From assembly GCA_004557385.1 (NCBI GenBank), contig SFEA01000056.1, positions 1-9,513 on the forward strand: a stretch of DNA of 9,513 nucleotides, read 5' to 3'. A model generated the notes under the pieces. It saw only the letters and a list, made by a program, of their open reading frames with translations. It was not told where the DNA came from and did not search any database. The translations under genes were made by a program, and so were the position numbers. This DNA comes from Bacteroidales bacterium (GTDB lineage: Bacteria; Bacteroidota; Bacteroidia; Bacteroidales; Muribaculaceae). This document shows positions 1-7,807 of this stretch, one piece after another; positions within the stretch are counted from its first letter, which is position 1, and every line of letters begins with the position of its first letter.

Positions 1-1102
1 TGCGCCCCACGATGCGTATTTTCAGTGGCGAGGTGCTTTCGATGCGCACCGTGTCGCCTATGCGGTAGCGCCACAAGCCGTTGCAGCTGCTAATCACCAT
101 CTCGTAGGTGGCACCTTGCTCCAGCTCCCACACGGGGAAGGTGATAGGGTTCGGGCTGTCGACTTGTTGGATGGGAATAAATTCGTAGAACACGCCCACG
201 TCGAGCAGCAGAAGCATGGCGTTGCTCTCCGCCGACGATTGCGAGGCAAAGAAGCCCTCGCTGGCGTTGTAGGTTTCAACAAAGTGCATCTTGTGCGGGT
301 CGGTGATGGCGCGGTATTGCTCGCGATAGGGGTCGAAGCTTATTCCGCCATGAAAAAACACTTCGAGGTTGGGCCACAGCTGGTGTATGTTGGTGGCGCC
401 GCCTACCTTCAGCACCTCGCGCAGCACGGTGAGGAACCACGACGGCACGCCCGACAGGTTGGTGATGTTTTCTTTGAGGCTTGCCTTCACCAGTGCCGGC
501 AGTTTGGCTTCCCAGTCCTCCATGAGTGCCACTTGCTTGCCGGGCACGCGCAGCAGGTTCACCAGCGGATTGATGTTTTCGATGAGGTTGGCAGAGAGGT
601 CGCCGATGCGGGTGCCCGGTGCTGCGCCGCTCGCCTCGTTGGCAAAACTGCCGCCCAGGATGAACGCTTTGCCGGCAAACAACCGGCTCTCAGGGTTCAT
701 GTTCAGGTACAGTGCCACCACGTCGGCGGCGCCTTGATAGTGGTTGCGCTTGAACGACTCGCGGGTGATGGGAATGTATTTGCTTTTGCCGTCGCTGGTG
801 CCCGACGATTGGGCAAAGTTGGCTACGCGGCCATGCCACAGCACATTTTTCTCGCCGCGCATCATGCGCATGATGTGTGGTTTGAGGTCCTCGTAGTGAG
901 CAAGAGGCACGGTGTTGCGAAACTGGTTGTAGCCCTGTATGTTGGCAAAGCGGTATTTCTGCCCGTATTCGGTGTAGCCGGCGCTCTCGAGCAGATAGGT
1001 GAGCTGCTCGCGTTGCACTGCCTCGGCATAGTTGACGTAACGCGCAATCTCTTCGAGCCTATGCTTGAATATTGTTCGGGCTATTGGGGTGAAATTAATC
1101 AT
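1..1102 (-). CDS. GH3-family acyl-adenylate-forming enzyme (3' end outside window)
   Basis: Reading the minus strand from the ATG at 1102 gives 367 uninterrupted codons to the window edge. The protein starts MINFTPIARTIFKHRLEEIA. It carries the three nucleotide-binding signatures of the GH3 superfamily: SSGTSDGKSKY at residues 99-109 (motif I, phosphate loop), YNASEGFFA from residue 278 (motif II), and YRIGDTV at 346-352 (motif III). The plant GH3 enzymes, such as JAR1, activate a carboxylate with ATP as an acyl-adenylate and join it to an amino acid. Bacteroidetes homologues are usually about 500 residues, so roughly 130 C-terminal residues should lie beyond the edge. The protein looks cytosolic, with no signal peptide. 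Its substrate cannot be read from the sequence. It is separated from susD by a terminator and appears to be its own unit. Family assignment is secure; the reaction of this member is inferred. Confidence 0.93.
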   Translation of the reverse strand, partial: MINFTPIARTIFKHRLEEIARYVNYAEAVQREQLTYLLESAGYTEYGQKYRFANIQGYNQFRNTVPLAHYEDLKPHIMRMMRGEKNVLWHGRVANFAQSSGTSDGKSKYIPITRESFKRNHYQGAADVVALYLNMNPESRLFAGKAFILGGSFANEASGAAPGTRIGDLSANLIENINPLVNLLRVPGKQVALMEDWEAKLPALVKASLKENITNLSGVPSWFLTVLREVLKVGGATNIHQLWPNLEVFFHGGISFDPYREQYRAITDPHKMHFVETYNASEGFFASQSSAESNAMLLLLDVGVFYEFIPIQQVDSPNPITFPVWELEQGATYEMVISSCNGLWRYRIGDTVRIESTSPLKIRIVGR

Positions 1103-1229
1103 TAGTGTTTCTGAAATAACGGCTTGCAGCCAATGTTTTGTTGTGTGTAGTGGGCTTGCTGCCCCGAAAATGTGTGCCGCGCCACGCGCCGATGCCGGGC
1201 ATGGTGGCACGGTGGGGCAATGCCATTGG

Positions 1230-1257
1230 CAAAGATACAAAATTCTTTCGAGCAAAA
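1230..1257 (-). promoter_or_regulatory. Candidate promoter of the GH3-family gene
   Basis: The minus strand reads TATCTTTG at 1237-1230, a perfect match to the Bacteroidales -7 box TAnnTTTG. It lies downstream of the susCD terminator and about 130 nt upstream of the GH3 start. A TTTTG occurs at 1257-1253, but the 15-nt gap is shorter than the roughly 20 nt seen at the two susC promoters in this window, so the -33 box is doubtful. An 11-bp palindrome, CAATGCCATTG (1218-1228), sits over the predicted start of transcription and could be an operator; this is weak. Confidence 0.4.
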
Positions 1258-1280
1258 CGGCACTGCCTGCCCAACAAAAC

Positions 1281-1324
1281 ACAAAAAAGGCTGCGCCGGA
1301 AGTAAATGAATACTTGGCGCAGCC
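1281..1324 (-). terminator. Rho-independent terminator of the susC-susD operon
   Basis: The minus-strand transcript would form GGCTGCGCC (1324-1316) paired with GGCGCAGCC (1297-1289), nine perfect pairs. A second 5-bp stem AAGTA/TACTT (1315-1311 with 1304-1300) is stacked on it, with a two-base CC bulge and a six-base loop. The stem is followed directly by TTTTTT (1288-1283). It begins 73 nt after the susD stop codon, so it ends the operon after susD and isolates the GH3 gene downstream. Confidence 0.85.
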
Positions 1325-1356
1325 CGTGAAGTGTTATTTCATTGTCACCCCTCGGT

Positions 1357-1377
1357 GGGGCAGCGTTTTGCTGCCCC
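1357..1377. repeat. GC-rich hairpin just after susD
   Basis: GGGGCAGC (1357-1364) and GCTGCCCC (1370-1377) are perfect 8-bp inverted arms around a GTTTT loop, 20 bp past the susD stop codon. There is no T tract on either strand, so it is not a standard terminator. It could protect the 3' end of the susCD mRNA or belong to a small repeat family: 11 bases of the right arm (1368-1378) recur at 1156-1166, and 10 bases around the left arm (1353-1362) recur at 1210-1219. Confidence 0.6.
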
Positions 1378-1396
1378 GCGTGGGTTGGACAGGAAA

Positions 1397-3289
1397 TTAC
1401 CAGCCTTTGGTTTGTGTGAGGGTGTAACCCTTAACAGCGTAGTTGCTGATGTCTTGAGTGCCGATTGGGCTCAGATAGCTACGTTCGTAGAATGCGTTAC
1501 GTGGCTTAACAGCTGTTGGGAGGTAGAAACCAACCATATCGGCAATGTTATTGCCGTCGTAAGTAACGATAGTGCCATCGAGCTTTTGAACTTGAGTAGA
1601 ACCCACCTTGAGCAGACCGCTGATTGCAACTTGTCCGTCAGCATCGGTTGGCTTGCCCGGACCCTTGTAAGTGTCGTTAGCAAAGTCAACCCAAGGACCG
1701 CGCATTGTTTCGGGATGTGCTTCGTTGTCCATGTAGTCGAGCTTGTGCCAGCGGCGAAGGTCGAGGATACGGCTGTGTTCAAATACCAATTCGAGGCGGC
1801 GTTCGCGGCGAACTTCCCAAACGAGAGCGTCAACGTCGGCATCGCGTTCAGGGTCGAACTTATCGTTGATTTCGGCAAGCTGCATGTGAACAGTGTTCTT
1901 CAAGCCCTTGCTCTTGGCAACTTCGTCGAGTGGACGGTCGCGAAGCACGTTGATTGAGCGGTCGATATCGTCTTGAGTAACTGCAGCGCCACCGATGAGT
2001 GCCAATTCAGCCTTGGCTTCAATCCAGTTGAGCAGAACTTCGGCATAGCGGATAACCGGAGCGTCGTTGGTGTTTGTAACACTCTGATAGATGGCTTGTA
2101 CGCCACGTTCTTTGTTCGACATATTCCAAGCGGCACGGTCGATGAACTTGCATTGATAAACGAGTGTCGACGACGATTGCACCGGAAGGTCGCTGATAGA
2201 GGCTTCGAAGCGTGGGTCGCAGGTCTTGCCCATAACAGGGAGTGAGAGCGACTTGGGGTCTTTGCCATCGCAAAGCGACGAGGTGGTGTACGGCTTGCCG
2301 TCCTGACGGATAACCGACTTGAGGAATGCAAGGTTCAAGCCCGATTGACTTTCGGTGCTGTTAGAGTACGAAGCCACGCAGTGGCGAACTGCTTCTGTAT
2401 CGAGGAAGTGGCGAACCATAAGCGCTTCCTTGCTGCTGAGGTCTTGCGAGCCCCACAATTCGCGAACAGGCTTATCGATAGCATATTTGCCCGATTCCAT
2501 CACCAGTTGAGCGGCGTCGCGAGCCATTTCGAGATACTTCTTGGCTGCAGCTTGGTCGCCACCGTGATATTTCTGCCAAGTGCCTTCAAAGAGGAACCAG
2601 CGCGAGATGAATGCAGCGGCAACATAGCGGTTGAGCATATCGGTGCCATCGTTTGTGCGCATGTTGGCAAGAACGTCCTTCGACATGTCGTAAACCTTGT
2701 CCATAACAAAGATTCGCGAGTCGCGGTCTTTGTAGAGTTCGTCGAAATCGGTTGCTTCGGGTTGAGTTTCAAAGTAAGGCACATCGCCAAAGCGCTCAAC
2801 AAGGCGGCAATAAGAGTAGCTCTTGAAGAACTTGGCAACAGCCATCCAGTGGTTGTAAGCCTCTGCTGATATGTTTGCCTTGGCTTGGTTTTCGATACGG
2901 TCCATCATGATGTTAGCCCGACGAATCCACGAGAACACCATGCTTGGGCAAGTGTATTCGGTGCTATAGGTGCCAACAGCAGTTTCCGAGGTGCTGAACA
3001 CCGACGAAGGAAGGCTTGAGGTGAAGTTGGCTTGAGTGCCGGTCGAAGCCACGTCGTCGCTGAAGCTGTAGCCGCGGAATGGCGAGTAGCTTGCGCTCCA
3101 GCCTTGTCCGTAACCGATGAAATAGTTGGCATAGAAGCCGTTAGCATAGAGCGAGAGGTCGATTTCTGTTTTCCAGAAGTGTTGGTCGCTGGGGGAGTTC
3201 TTTTCAGGACGGTCGAGAATATCGTCGCACGAAACAGCCGCAGCGCATAGTGCTATGCTACACAATATTAATGATAATCTGTTTTTCAT
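1397..3289 (-). CDS. SusD/RagB-family surface nutrient-binding lipoprotein
   Basis: The product has 630 residues if translation begins at the ATG at 3289. An in-frame TTG six bases upstream is a less likely start. The first 21 residues form a lipoprotein signal with a short charged start, a hydrophobic core and lipobox AVSC; Cys21 would be lipidated. The Asp-Asp that follows fits the Bacteroidetes surface-export signal for lipoproteins. SusD-family landmarks include RYAEVLLNW at 414-422 and the arginine-rich block RRERRLELVF ending in LRRW near residue 514, and the protein ends in KGW. SusD proteins are alpha-helical TPR-type lids that sit on the SusC barrel and hand substrate, often an oligosaccharide, to it. 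Here susD follows susC by 13 bp in one operon, so the two should form one complex. The substrate is unknown, and no enzyme gene follows. Confidence 0.96.
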   Translation of the reverse strand: MKNRLSLILCSIALCAAAVSCDDILDRPEKNSPSDQHFWKTEIDLSLYANGFYANYFIGYGQGWSASYSPFRGYSFSDDVASTGTQANFTSSLPSSVFSTSETAVGTYSTEYTCPSMVFSWIRRANIMMDRIENQAKANISAEAYNHWMAVAKFFKSYSYCRLVERFGDVPYFETQPEATDFDELYKDRDSRIFVMDKVYDMSKDVLANMRTNDGTDMLNRYVAAAFISRWFLFEGTWQKYHGGDQAAAKKYLEMARDAAQLVMESGKYAIDKPVRELWGSQDLSSKEALMVRHFLDTEAVRHCVASYSNSTESQSGLNLAFLKSVIRQDGKPYTTSSLCDGKDPKSLSLPVMGKTCDPRFEASISDLPVQSSSTLVYQCKFIDRAAWNMSNKERGVQAIYQSVTNTNDAPVIRYAEVLLNWIEAKAELALIGGAAVTQDDIDRSINVLRDRPLDEVAKSKGLKNTVHMQLAEINDKFDPERDADVDALVWEVRRERRLELVFEHSRILDLRRWHKLDYMDNEAHPETMRGPWVDFANDTYKGPGKPTDADGQVAISGLLKVGSTQVQKLDGTIVTYDGNNIADMVGFYLPTAVKPRNAFYERSYLSPIGTQDISNYAVKGYTLTQTKGW

Positions 3290-3302
3290 TTTCAAATTAG
3301 TT

Positions 3303-6300
3303 TTAGAAGTTCAACTGAATACCAACTGAGTAGTTCTTCATTGCAGGAGTACCAATACCGGTACGGCCCATGTTGTAGCCGCCTGAGTTCCACATCGAAA
3401 CACCCGAAATAACTTCCGGGTCGATAGGCAGACCGTGCAGCTTGTCGAATGTAGCCACGTTTTCGCATGCTACGTAGAAGCGGCACTTGCTGATGTAAGC
3501 CTTGCGGGTGAGAGCAACCGGCAGGGTGTAACCAAGTGTAATGTTCTTGATGCGGAAGTACGACATATTCAAGGCATAGCGGTCAGATACTTGCAGGTTA
3601 TAGCCAGTGTCGCTGCCACCCATGTTGAATGCTGCAGGATAGAATGCGTTAGGATTGTCTTCTGTCCAGTAGTTGCCTACGATGGCTTGTGGCATTGCAC
3701 CGTCGCCGCAGTTGTAACCAGGAATAGCCAAGAAGCCCGAGCCCCATACGGTGCGCTTGCCAATGCCTTGACCAAAGATTGAGAAGTCGAAGCCCTTGTA
3801 GTCGAGGCCCAAGCGGATGCCGTATTCGTAGCGTGGAGTGGTGTTACCAATAACTTTCTTGTCGCCATGGTCGCGAACAGTGTTCGCGCCAACCAACTTG
3901 GCTTCAGGATTGTCGTAGTTCGGGTCGTCAGGACCAATGAGCTTGCCGTTGAATTCCTTCAGGTAAGCAGTGTTGTAGATATCGCCGTTGCCGTCGAGGT
4001 CTTTATACTTAACGTCGCCAGGACCGAACATAAAGTTGCCGCCTTGGAAGTTGTCTTGATAAACAGCATTCGGGTCTTTCAGCTTGTTAACCTTCTTTGC
4101 GCCCTTTGTGCCTTCGGGAACTTCCTTGCCACGATAAGCCCAAGTAGTTACGAGGTTGCCATTGCCATCGTAAACGAAGTCGTCCTTCTGATAGAGGCGG
4201 TCAACTTCGTAACCCCAGATTTCGCCGTAGGTCTTGCCGTTATACCAGCCGTCTACACTTTGGCCGCTGCCGTATTCTGTAATCGTGGTCTTAGCGTCAC
4301 TGATGGTGAATGTGGCGTTCATGCCAAGGCCGCAGCTGAGGCGGTGGTTGAGGTTAAGTGCAAGTTCCCAACCGCGAGTGCGGAGGTTACCAAAGTTGCC
4401 CTTAGGAGCGCTCGAACCAAATGAACCCGGAACGCCTTCCATGCCAACAATCATGTTCTTGGTGTCGCGTTGATACCAGTCGTAGGTGAGGGCTACGCGG
4501 CCATCGAGGAACGAGAGGTCAACACCAAAGTCGGTGGTTACGATATCTTGCCATGTGATGTCGGGAAGCACAGCGGCAGGTGTACCAACATAAACGAGCT
4601 TCTTGCCACCGGCAATCCAGCTCATTTGACCTTGAGCCATTGTTGGGATATAGAGGTTTGAAGGAACCGATTGGTCGCCAATCTTACCCCAAGATGCACG
4701 AATCTTGGCGGCTTGCAATGCAGGCTTTGCCCAATCCATGAATGTTTCTTCGCTCACACGCCAACCGGCTGAGAACGATGGGAACCAGCGCCAACGCAGA
4801 TGTTCAGGGAACTTCGATGTTGCGTCGTAGCGGAGGTTTGCTTCCAAAAGATATTTATCTAACAATGAATAGTTCAAACGGCCGAAGAAACCAACTTGAC
4901 CGTCCCAGTAGAGGTTACCGCTGGCGGTTTGTGTGCCGCCGGTCTTGTCCCACGATGGGTTTGCAATGTCGGTGAGGTTGGTGATTTGCGACCAGCTGTT
5001 GTCCGATTCCCATTCAACGATGTTGGCACCGAGGAGCACCTTCAGGTTGTTGGCATCGTTGATTTGCCAGTTGTAGTCGGTGGTGATGTTCCAAGTTTGA
5101 CGCTTGGCGTTGGTCACTTCGCGACGAATATGGTCGGGGTTACTACCATTAGAGGTGTATTGGAAATATTGCAGTTCGTAGGCAGGAATTGCGTTAGCAT
5201 CGCCCGACGAAACCGGTGTGCCAGTGTTCTTGTCGACGTACATTTGCGAGCCATCTTCGTTCTTGCGAAGCAATGGAGAGCCCCAAGTGTTTGCCATGGT
5301 GAACTTCGTACCAATCTTGTTCCAAACTTGGTCTTCTTGAGCGTAGGTGTAATCTACGTTCACGTGCCAATCCTTGGTGAGATTGATGGTAAGACCAGCG
5401 TTGAACGACAGATAGGTGTTCTGCTTGTTGGCAGTGTTGGCGTTCTTCATTTCGTTGTAAGGCGAACGCAGGTCGTGACCTTGGTCGTCTAAGCCCATTG
5501 GGTAAGTGGTGTCCCAACGATAGAGATACAACCATGGGTCGGCAGTTGTTGAGTTGGTAGCGTAAGCATAACGCTTGTTGCGCATCGAATATGTCATGCC
5601 GGCATGAACGGTGACATACTTGTTGATTTCGGTGTTCAGGCGAACCGAAGCGTTGTAGCGACGGAAGTCGTCGTGCTTGGCAGGAGCGATAAGGCCGGCT
5701 TGGTCGAGGTAGCCGAGACCTATATTATAAGATGTCTTGCCAGCCTTGCCGTTAACCGACAGGTTGTGAGTCATCGACGGTGCCCACTCGCGAATCATGT
5801 AATCGTATGGGTCGAAGATACGTTTCGAGAACTTTTGTCCTTTTTGGTTAACATACCAGTCGCGGCCGTAAACCAATGGGTCGTCCTTGCCAATCTTGCC
5901 GCCGTAGTCCTTCTGCCATTGTTGAGCGGCAGCAAGCGATTCTTCGTCGACATACCAGAATGCGCCGTAGATTGTTGCGCCAACGCGCTTCATGGCGTCA
6001 ACGCGATACTTAAGAGCATCTACGCCGCCCATCTCCATGTCCTTAGAGATGTTTTGCCATGCAAAGTTGGCTGAATACGACACGTTCACCGATTCGGTCT
6101 TGGCACCCTTCTTGGTGGTGATGAGGATTACACCAAATGCAGCCTTCGAACCGTAGATTGAAGCTGCAGCGGCATCCTTGAGCACCGAGATGCTTTCAAC
6201 GTCGTCGGGGTTAACAATCTGGATTGAAGGAATCTCCACGTTGTCCATCAAGATGAGTGGTTGGGTAGAGCCTTGGAACGAGGCGAACTGGCCACGAATC

Positions 6301-6830
6301 TTGATTGTTGGGTCAGAACCGATTTCGCCGTTAGGCAACACCACGTTCAAGCCCGGAGTAGTACCTTGCAAACCACGACCAACGTCAGCAATCTGACGGC
6401 CTTGAAGAGTCTTTTCAACGTTCACCGACGAAACAGCACCGGTCAGGTTGATTTTCTTCTGTTGGCCGTAACCAACCACAACGAGGTCTTCAAGTTCGGT
6501 ATCGGTGCCTTCGAGAGTTACATCGATAGTTTTTGAACTTGCCACTTTCACAGTCTTGGTCTTCATGCCCACATAGGAGATTTGAAGCACGTTGCCTGTG
6601 GCGGCTTGAATTGAATATCTACCATTAACGTCGGTAGACACACCTCTTTGAGTGCCCTTTACCATAACTGTAGCACCAATCAGAGGTTCACCTTTGGAGT
6701 CTTTAACGACACCACTTACAGCATTGCCTTGCGCATGGGCAACGAAACCCTCGTCCCAACTGCTTTCGCCGGAATAGGGCGCACCCACTGCTATGCATAA
6801 CGCTGCAAACATTGCTAATGCTTTTTTCAT
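3303..6830 (-). CDS. SusC/RagA-family TonB-linked outer-membrane transporter
   Basis: This is the first gene of the susC-susD operon, 1175 residues from the ATG at 6830. A TTG three codons upstream also leaves an open frame, but the ATG aligns exactly with the start of the divergent susC at 8041 and both are preceded by CGCTT. Domains in order: signal peptide 1-34 with probable cleavage after AHAQ; carboxypeptidase-D regulatory-like beta domain about 37-110 (GEPLIGATV, TDVNGRY); TonB-box region DLVVVGYGQQKK from 115; plug about 126-242 with the SusC signature VLKDAAAASIYGSKAAFG to TTKKG; then a long barrel with a DLDGNGD loop at 944-950, ending in the aromatic terminus QLNF used for barrel assembly. 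There is no N-terminal STN signalling domain, so control through a sigma/anti-sigma relay is not indicated. It imports a ligand captured by SusD, using TonB-ExbBD energy. The ligand is unknown. Confidence 0.97.
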   Translation of the reverse strand: MKKALAMFAALCIAVGAPYSGESSWDEGFVAHAQGNAVSGVVKDSKGEPLIGATVMVKGTQRGVSTDVNGRYSIQAATGNVLQISYVGMKTKTVKVASSKTIDVTLEGTDTELEDLVVVGYGQQKKINLTGAVSSVNVEKTLQGRQIADVGRGLQGTTPGLNVVLPNGEIGSDPTIKIRGQFASFQGSTQPLILMDNVEIPSIQIVNPDDVESISVLKDAAAASIYGSKAAFGVILITTKKGAKTESVNVSYSANFAWQNISKDMEMGGVDALKYRVDAMKRVGATIYGAFWYVDEESLAAAQQWQKDYGGKIGKDDPLVYGRDWYVNQKGQKFSKRIFDPYDYMIREWAPSMTHNLSVNGKAGKTSYNIGLGYLDQAGLIAPAKHDDFRRYNASVRLNTEINKYVTVHAGMTYSMRNKRYAYATNSTTADPWLYLYRWDTTYPMGLDDQGHDLRSPYNEMKNANTANKQNTYLSFNAGLTINLTKDWHVNVDYTYAQEDQVWNKIGTKFTMANTWGSPLLRKNEDGSQMYVDKNTGTPVSSGDANAIPAYELQYFQYTSNGSNPDHIRREVTNAKRQTWNITTDYNWQINDANNLKVLLGANIVEWESDNSWSQITNLTDIANPSWDKTGGTQTASGNLYWDGQVGFFGRLNYSLLDKYLLEANLRYDATSKFPEHLRWRWFPSFSAGWRVSEETFMDWAKPALQAAKIRASWGKIGDQSVPSNLYIPTMAQGQMSWIAGGKKLVYVGTPAAVLPDITWQDIVTTDFGVDLSFLDGRVALTYDWYQRDTKNMIVGMEGVPGSFGSSAPKGNFGNLRTRGWELALNLNHRLSCGLGMNATFTISDAKTTITEYGSGQSVDGWYNGKTYGEIWGYEVDRLYQKDDFVYDGNGNLVTTWAYRGKEVPEGTKGAKKVNKLKDPNAVYQDNFQGGNFMFGPGDVKYKDLDGNGDIYNTAYLKEFNGKLIGPDDPNYDNPEAKLVGANTVRDHGDKKVIGNTTPRYEYGIRLGLDYKGFDFSIFGQGIGKRTVWGSGFLAIPGYNCGDGAMPQAIVGNYWTEDNPNAFYPAAFNMGGSDTGYNLQVSDRYALNMSYFRIKNITLGYTLPVALTRKAYISKCRFYVACENVATFDKLHGLPIDPEVISGVSMWNSGGYNMGRTGIGTPAMKNYSVGIQLNF

Positions 6831-6835
6831 AAGCG
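6819..6835 (-). repeat. Start-site inverted repeat, left copy
   Basis: CGCTTATGAAAAAAGCA covers the last five leader bases and first four codons of the minus-strand susC. It is identical, in inverted orientation, to 8036-8052 at the start of the plus-strand susC. Over 34 columns the match is 30 of 34. The coding part is partly explained by shared MKKA; the CGCTT is not coding. Confidence 0.8.
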
Positions 6836-7005
6836 TCAAGGTTTAAGTGTTAATAGTTTTTTGTAGGTTGTTTGTTGTTTAGTTTATTATTTGAATAAAA
6901 TTCTTGTCTTAAGTATTTTCTTGTTCTAAGTGTTTCTGAATGGGATAGTTGCAACATTGGCATTGACTAATCGTCCGTTTTTATTGTGCCAGAAACACTT
7001 TTTTA
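6831..7005 (-). promoter_or_regulatory. Structured 5' leader of the minus-strand susC
   Basis: If transcription starts seven bases after the -7 box, the leader is about 175 nt. Its 5' end could fold: AAGTGTTTCTG (7000-6990) is perfectly complementary to CAGAAACACTT (6938-6928), an 11-bp stem closing a 51-nt loop. The loop holds GGACGATTA (6976-6968), which is also present at the same place in the leader of the divergent susC. ATTAAC (6855-6850 region) and CGCTT (6835-6831) before the ATG are shared too. Function is unknown; an RNA-level control element is one reading and a protein-binding DNA site is another. The rest of the leader is AT-rich with no open frame that looks real. Confidence 0.5.
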
Positions 7006-7011
7006 TAATTA

Positions 7012-7043
7012 CAAAGATATTTCCTATTTTTTAGATATACAAG
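7012..7043 (-). promoter_or_regulatory. Promoter of the minus-strand susC-susD operon
   Basis: The minus strand reads CTTG (7043-7040), a 20-bp spacer, then TATCTTTG (7019-7012). This matches the Bacteroidales housekeeping promoter form, TTTG at -33 and TAnnTTTG at -7. The divergent susC has the same spacing. The predicted start of transcription is near 7005. Confidence 0.7.
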
Positions 7044-7201
7044 CGTATGCCAAAATAAAATAATCAAAAATAAACTAAACAAACATCAATAATTGTTAAT
7101 TGTGTTTCGCTATTGTAGATACTTCTCGCAAAAAAATGCAAAATAAGCACCATAAGACACTGAATATCAAAACCAAATAAAAACCAAATAAAAACAAAAT
7201 C
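7044..7201. other. AT-rich spacer between the susC promoter and the recombinase gene
   Basis: This stretch should hold the recombinase promoter, but no convincing TAnnTTTG box with a -33 partner is visible; TACTTCTC at 7120-7127 with TTG at 7100-7102 is a poor fit. A minus-strand open frame crosses the region and runs into the recombinase gene, but it resembles no known protein and is probably chance. The right end carries a short A-rich tandem repeat, listed separately. Confidence 0.5.
7169..7200 (+). repeat. Three tandem A-rich 10-11 bp units before the recombinase start
   Basis: AAAACCAAAT, AAAAACCAAAT and AAAAACAAAAT follow one another and end one base before the recombinase ATG. An unstructured A-rich tract in this position may serve as a translation enhancer, since Bacteroidetes rarely use Shine-Dalgarno pairing. 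Units of this length could also gain or lose copies by slippage and so change expression. Only the repeat itself is seen. Confidence 0.7.
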
Positions 7202-7807
7202 ATGGTATACGGTTACATAAGAGTGAGCAGCGACAAACAGACGGTTGAAAATCAAAGATTCGAAATCGTAAAATTCTGCAAGAAAAATGGAATTGAAATT
7301 GGAGGATGGATAGAGGAAACAATTTGCGGTGCAAAGAATTACAACAAACGCAAGCTGGGAGCGCTGCTAAAACGGGTGCGCAGCGGCGACACCATAATCT
7401 GCACCGAAATATCGCGCCTTGGCAGAAGCCTGTTTATGGTTATGGATATTTTAAATGTTTGTATGACAAAGGGTTGTGTGGTGCAAACCATCAAGGATAA
7501 TTTTCGGCTTGGCGACGACATACAAAGCAAAGTGCTGGCGTTTGCCTTTGGGCTGTCGGCAGAAATTGAGCGCCGATTGATATGCCAGCGCACCAAGGAG
7601 GCATTGGCTCGACGCCGAGCCCAAGGTATGGTTTTGGGCAGACCAAAAGGTAGCCTCACCGACATAAAAAAGTGCAAATTATTCAGCCGTAAGACCTATA
7701 TTTTGCAGCAGCTTGACATGGGTGTTTCGCAGCGAAAATTGGCAGAACAGTGCGGCGTTAGCCGAACCACGCTGGCGCATTTTTTGGCACGAGTCAAGCC
7801 CAAATGA
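7202..7807 (+). CDS. Serine site-specific recombinase, Hin/Mpi-type DNA invertase
   Basis: The product has 201 residues, the usual size for small serine invertases and resolvases. The catalytic domain spans about 1-140: YIRVSS at 5-10 supplies Arg7 and the nucleophile Ser9; RLGRS at 72-76 gives the active-site arginines 72 and 75; LSAEIERRLICQRTKEAL (118-135) starts the long dimerisation helix. RAQGMVLGRPKG (139-150) is the linker into the DNA minor groove. Residues about 175-196 (SQRKLAEQCGVSRTTLAHFL) form the helix-turn-helix. Serine replaces the usual aspartate just before RLGR; as far as I recall, this also holds in the Bacteroides Mpi group. Overall wording (TVENQRFEI, SKVLAFAFGLSAEIER) recalls Mpi of B. 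fragilis, which flips many promoters. The gene lies between two divergent susC genes and reads toward the plus-strand one, with no clear terminator. It could also act as a resolvase of a lost element; its target sites are not proven. Confidence 0.95.
   Translation: MVYGYIRVSSDKQTVENQRFEIVKFCKKNGIEIGGWIEETICGAKNYNKRKLGALLKRVRSGDTIICTEISRLGRSLFMVMDILNVCMTKGCVVQTIKDNFRLGDDIQSKVLAFAFGLSAEIERRLICQRTKEALARRRAQGMVLGRPKGSLTDIKKCKLFSRKTYILQQLDMGVSQRKLAEQCGVSRTTLAHFLARVKPK

Noticed and set aside
116..1105. Long plus-strand open frame (329 codons) opposite the GH3-family gene
   Set aside because: The minus strand encodes a protein with three intact GH3 motifs; the plus-strand translation has no recognisable family and is a product of GC-rich codon positions.
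1104..1115. AGTGTTTCTGAA before the GH3 start is also present at 6929-6940
   Set aside because: By rough count, several shared 12-mers are expected by chance in a window of this size, and the surrounding sequence does not match.
3290..3295. TTG start two codons upstream of the susD ATG
   Set aside because: The ATG at 3289 gives a normal lipoprotein signal, and a TTG start is not needed.
6831..6839. TTG start three codons upstream of the minus-strand susC ATG
   Set aside because: The ATG at 6830 aligns exactly with the start of the other susC, and the TTG lies in the leader segment shared by both genes.
6928..7000. The 11-bp inverted repeat as an invertible promoter
   Set aside because: The promoter boxes at 7012-7043 lie outside the repeat, and the 51-bp interior is very short for an invertible element; an RNA or operator role fits better.
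7064..7255. Minus-strand open frame of 63 codons upstream of the susC operon
   Set aside because: It overlaps the recombinase start, is AT-driven, and shows no recognisable domain or promoter of its own.
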